A DNA stretch of 7,329 nt, from NCBI GenBank assembly GCA_900556195.1, contig USOJ01000042.1, positions 1-7,329 on the forward strand. The letters run 5' to 3'. The stretch's first letter is position 1. Each line of letters opens with the position of its first letter. Under the pieces are notes generated by a model. It was not told where the DNA came from and did not search any database. It saw only the letters and a program-made list of their open reading frames with translations. Made by a program: the position numbers and the translations under genes. This document shows, in pieces, positions 6,847-7,329 of this stretch. The DNA comes from an uncultured Eubacteriales bacterium. GTDB lineage: Bacteria; Bacillota; Clostridia; Christensenellales; Borkfalkiaceae.

Positions 6847-7329
6847 CGCGATATGTGCGGTAACGCTGACGATTGCGCTACTTGCATTTCCGATTATATA
6901 TTTCGGCGTGTGTCCGAAAAAATACGCTGATTTTATAGAGTCCGCCTGCAAAAAATACGATTTGACGGAAGAAACGGTTTACGCCGTAATTAAGGTCGAA
7001 AGCGGTTTTAACCGTAACGCGAAGTCTGCAAAAGGCGCGATAGGTTTAATGCAGATATTGCCGTCTACGGCGGAGTATATTTGTCCCGACGAAACGGAAA
7101 TCGATTTATACGACCCGAAAACCAACGTTTACGTGGGCGCGAAATATCTGTCTTATTTGTTTGATAAATTCAACGACGAAAGAGTTGCCCTCGCCGCGTA
7201 TAACGCGGGCGAGGGCAACGTAATAACGTGGCTGTCGGACGAAAACTTTTCGAAAGACGGAAAAACTTTGTCCGTTATCCCGTTCAAAGAAACTCGTATT
7301 TACGTAGAAAAGGTACTTAAGTTTAAGCG
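6806..7329 (+). CDS. Membrane-anchored lytic transglycosylase (GH23/SLT), 3' end outside window
   Basis: The ATG at 6806 lies inside coaE, overlapping it by 41 bases in another frame. The reading frame stays open for 174 codons to the window edge. Residues 1-10 are strongly basic (MKRQTKLSKR), followed by a hydrophobic helix at about 12-35. No lipobox precedes C17 or C36, so this is a signal anchor placing the enzyme outside the membrane. The SLT domain shows VESGFN with catalytic E65, GAIGLMQILPSTA (77-89) and AYNAGEGNV (131-139), all standard for enzymes that cleave the MurNAc-GlcNAc bond to a 1,6-anhydro end. Residues 157-170 (VIPFKETRIYVEKV) match the usual domain end, so few residues are probably missing. 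There is no clear Shine-Dalgarno. The overlap supports cotranscription with polA and coaE. The start is chosen because it gives a complete anchor. Confidence 0.93.
   Translation, partial: MKRQTKLSKRSIINAICAVTLTIALLAFPIIYFGVCPKKYADFIESACKKYDLTEETVYAVIKVESGFNRNAKSAKGAIGLMQILPSTAEYICPDETEIDLYDPKTNVYVGAKYLSYLFDKFNDERVALAAYNAGEGNVITWLSDENFSKDGKTLSVIPFKETRIYVEKVLKFK

Overview
The window looks like ordinary chromosome from an uncultured, gut-type Firmicute (Clostridia), possibly the Christensenellales. This is inferred from the gene order polA-coaE-lytic transglycosylase, a PolA whose proofreading domain is degenerate, sigma-A-type promoters with extended -10 elements, AT-leaning codon use and TAA as the stop of every complete gene. 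I ran no taxonomic search. No insertion sequence, phage gene, CRISPR array or integration scar is visible, and no gene-free stretch exceeds 300 bases.

Layout. Bases 1-1308 hold the 3' part of a large, probably surface or secreted protein with an InlB-like segment and two diverged copies of a beta-rich domain. It ends at a strong intrinsic terminator (1341-1387). A near-consensus promoter (1405-1433), with a palindrome across its -10 and start region, then drives a single gene (1465-3411) for a cytoplasmic glycoside hydrolase resembling GHL6/GH151 alpha-L-fucosidases. On the minus strand, and convergent with it, lies a complete tRNA-Leu(CAA) (3509-3595) with its own promoter and terminator. 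Just upstream of the tRNA, and divergent from it, starts the housekeeping cluster polA (3697-6252), coaE (6256-6846) and a membrane-anchored lytic transglycosylase (6806 to the window edge). These three genes are separated by +3 bases and overlap by 41 bases, so they are almost certainly cotranscribed.

How the genes relate. The surface protein and the glycoside hydrolase fit a glycan-using gut bacterium, but a terminator separates them, so they are not shown to be one locus. The polA-coaE-transglycosylase operon joins DNA repair and replication, the last step of CoA synthesis and peptidoglycan remodelling; this is a positional habit of Clostridia rather than a pathway. I see no clear undescribed system. 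The best leads are the repeated domain of the surface protein, the candidate operator in front of the glycosidase, the divergent LID region of CoaE and the overlapping tRNA-Leu/polA promoters.
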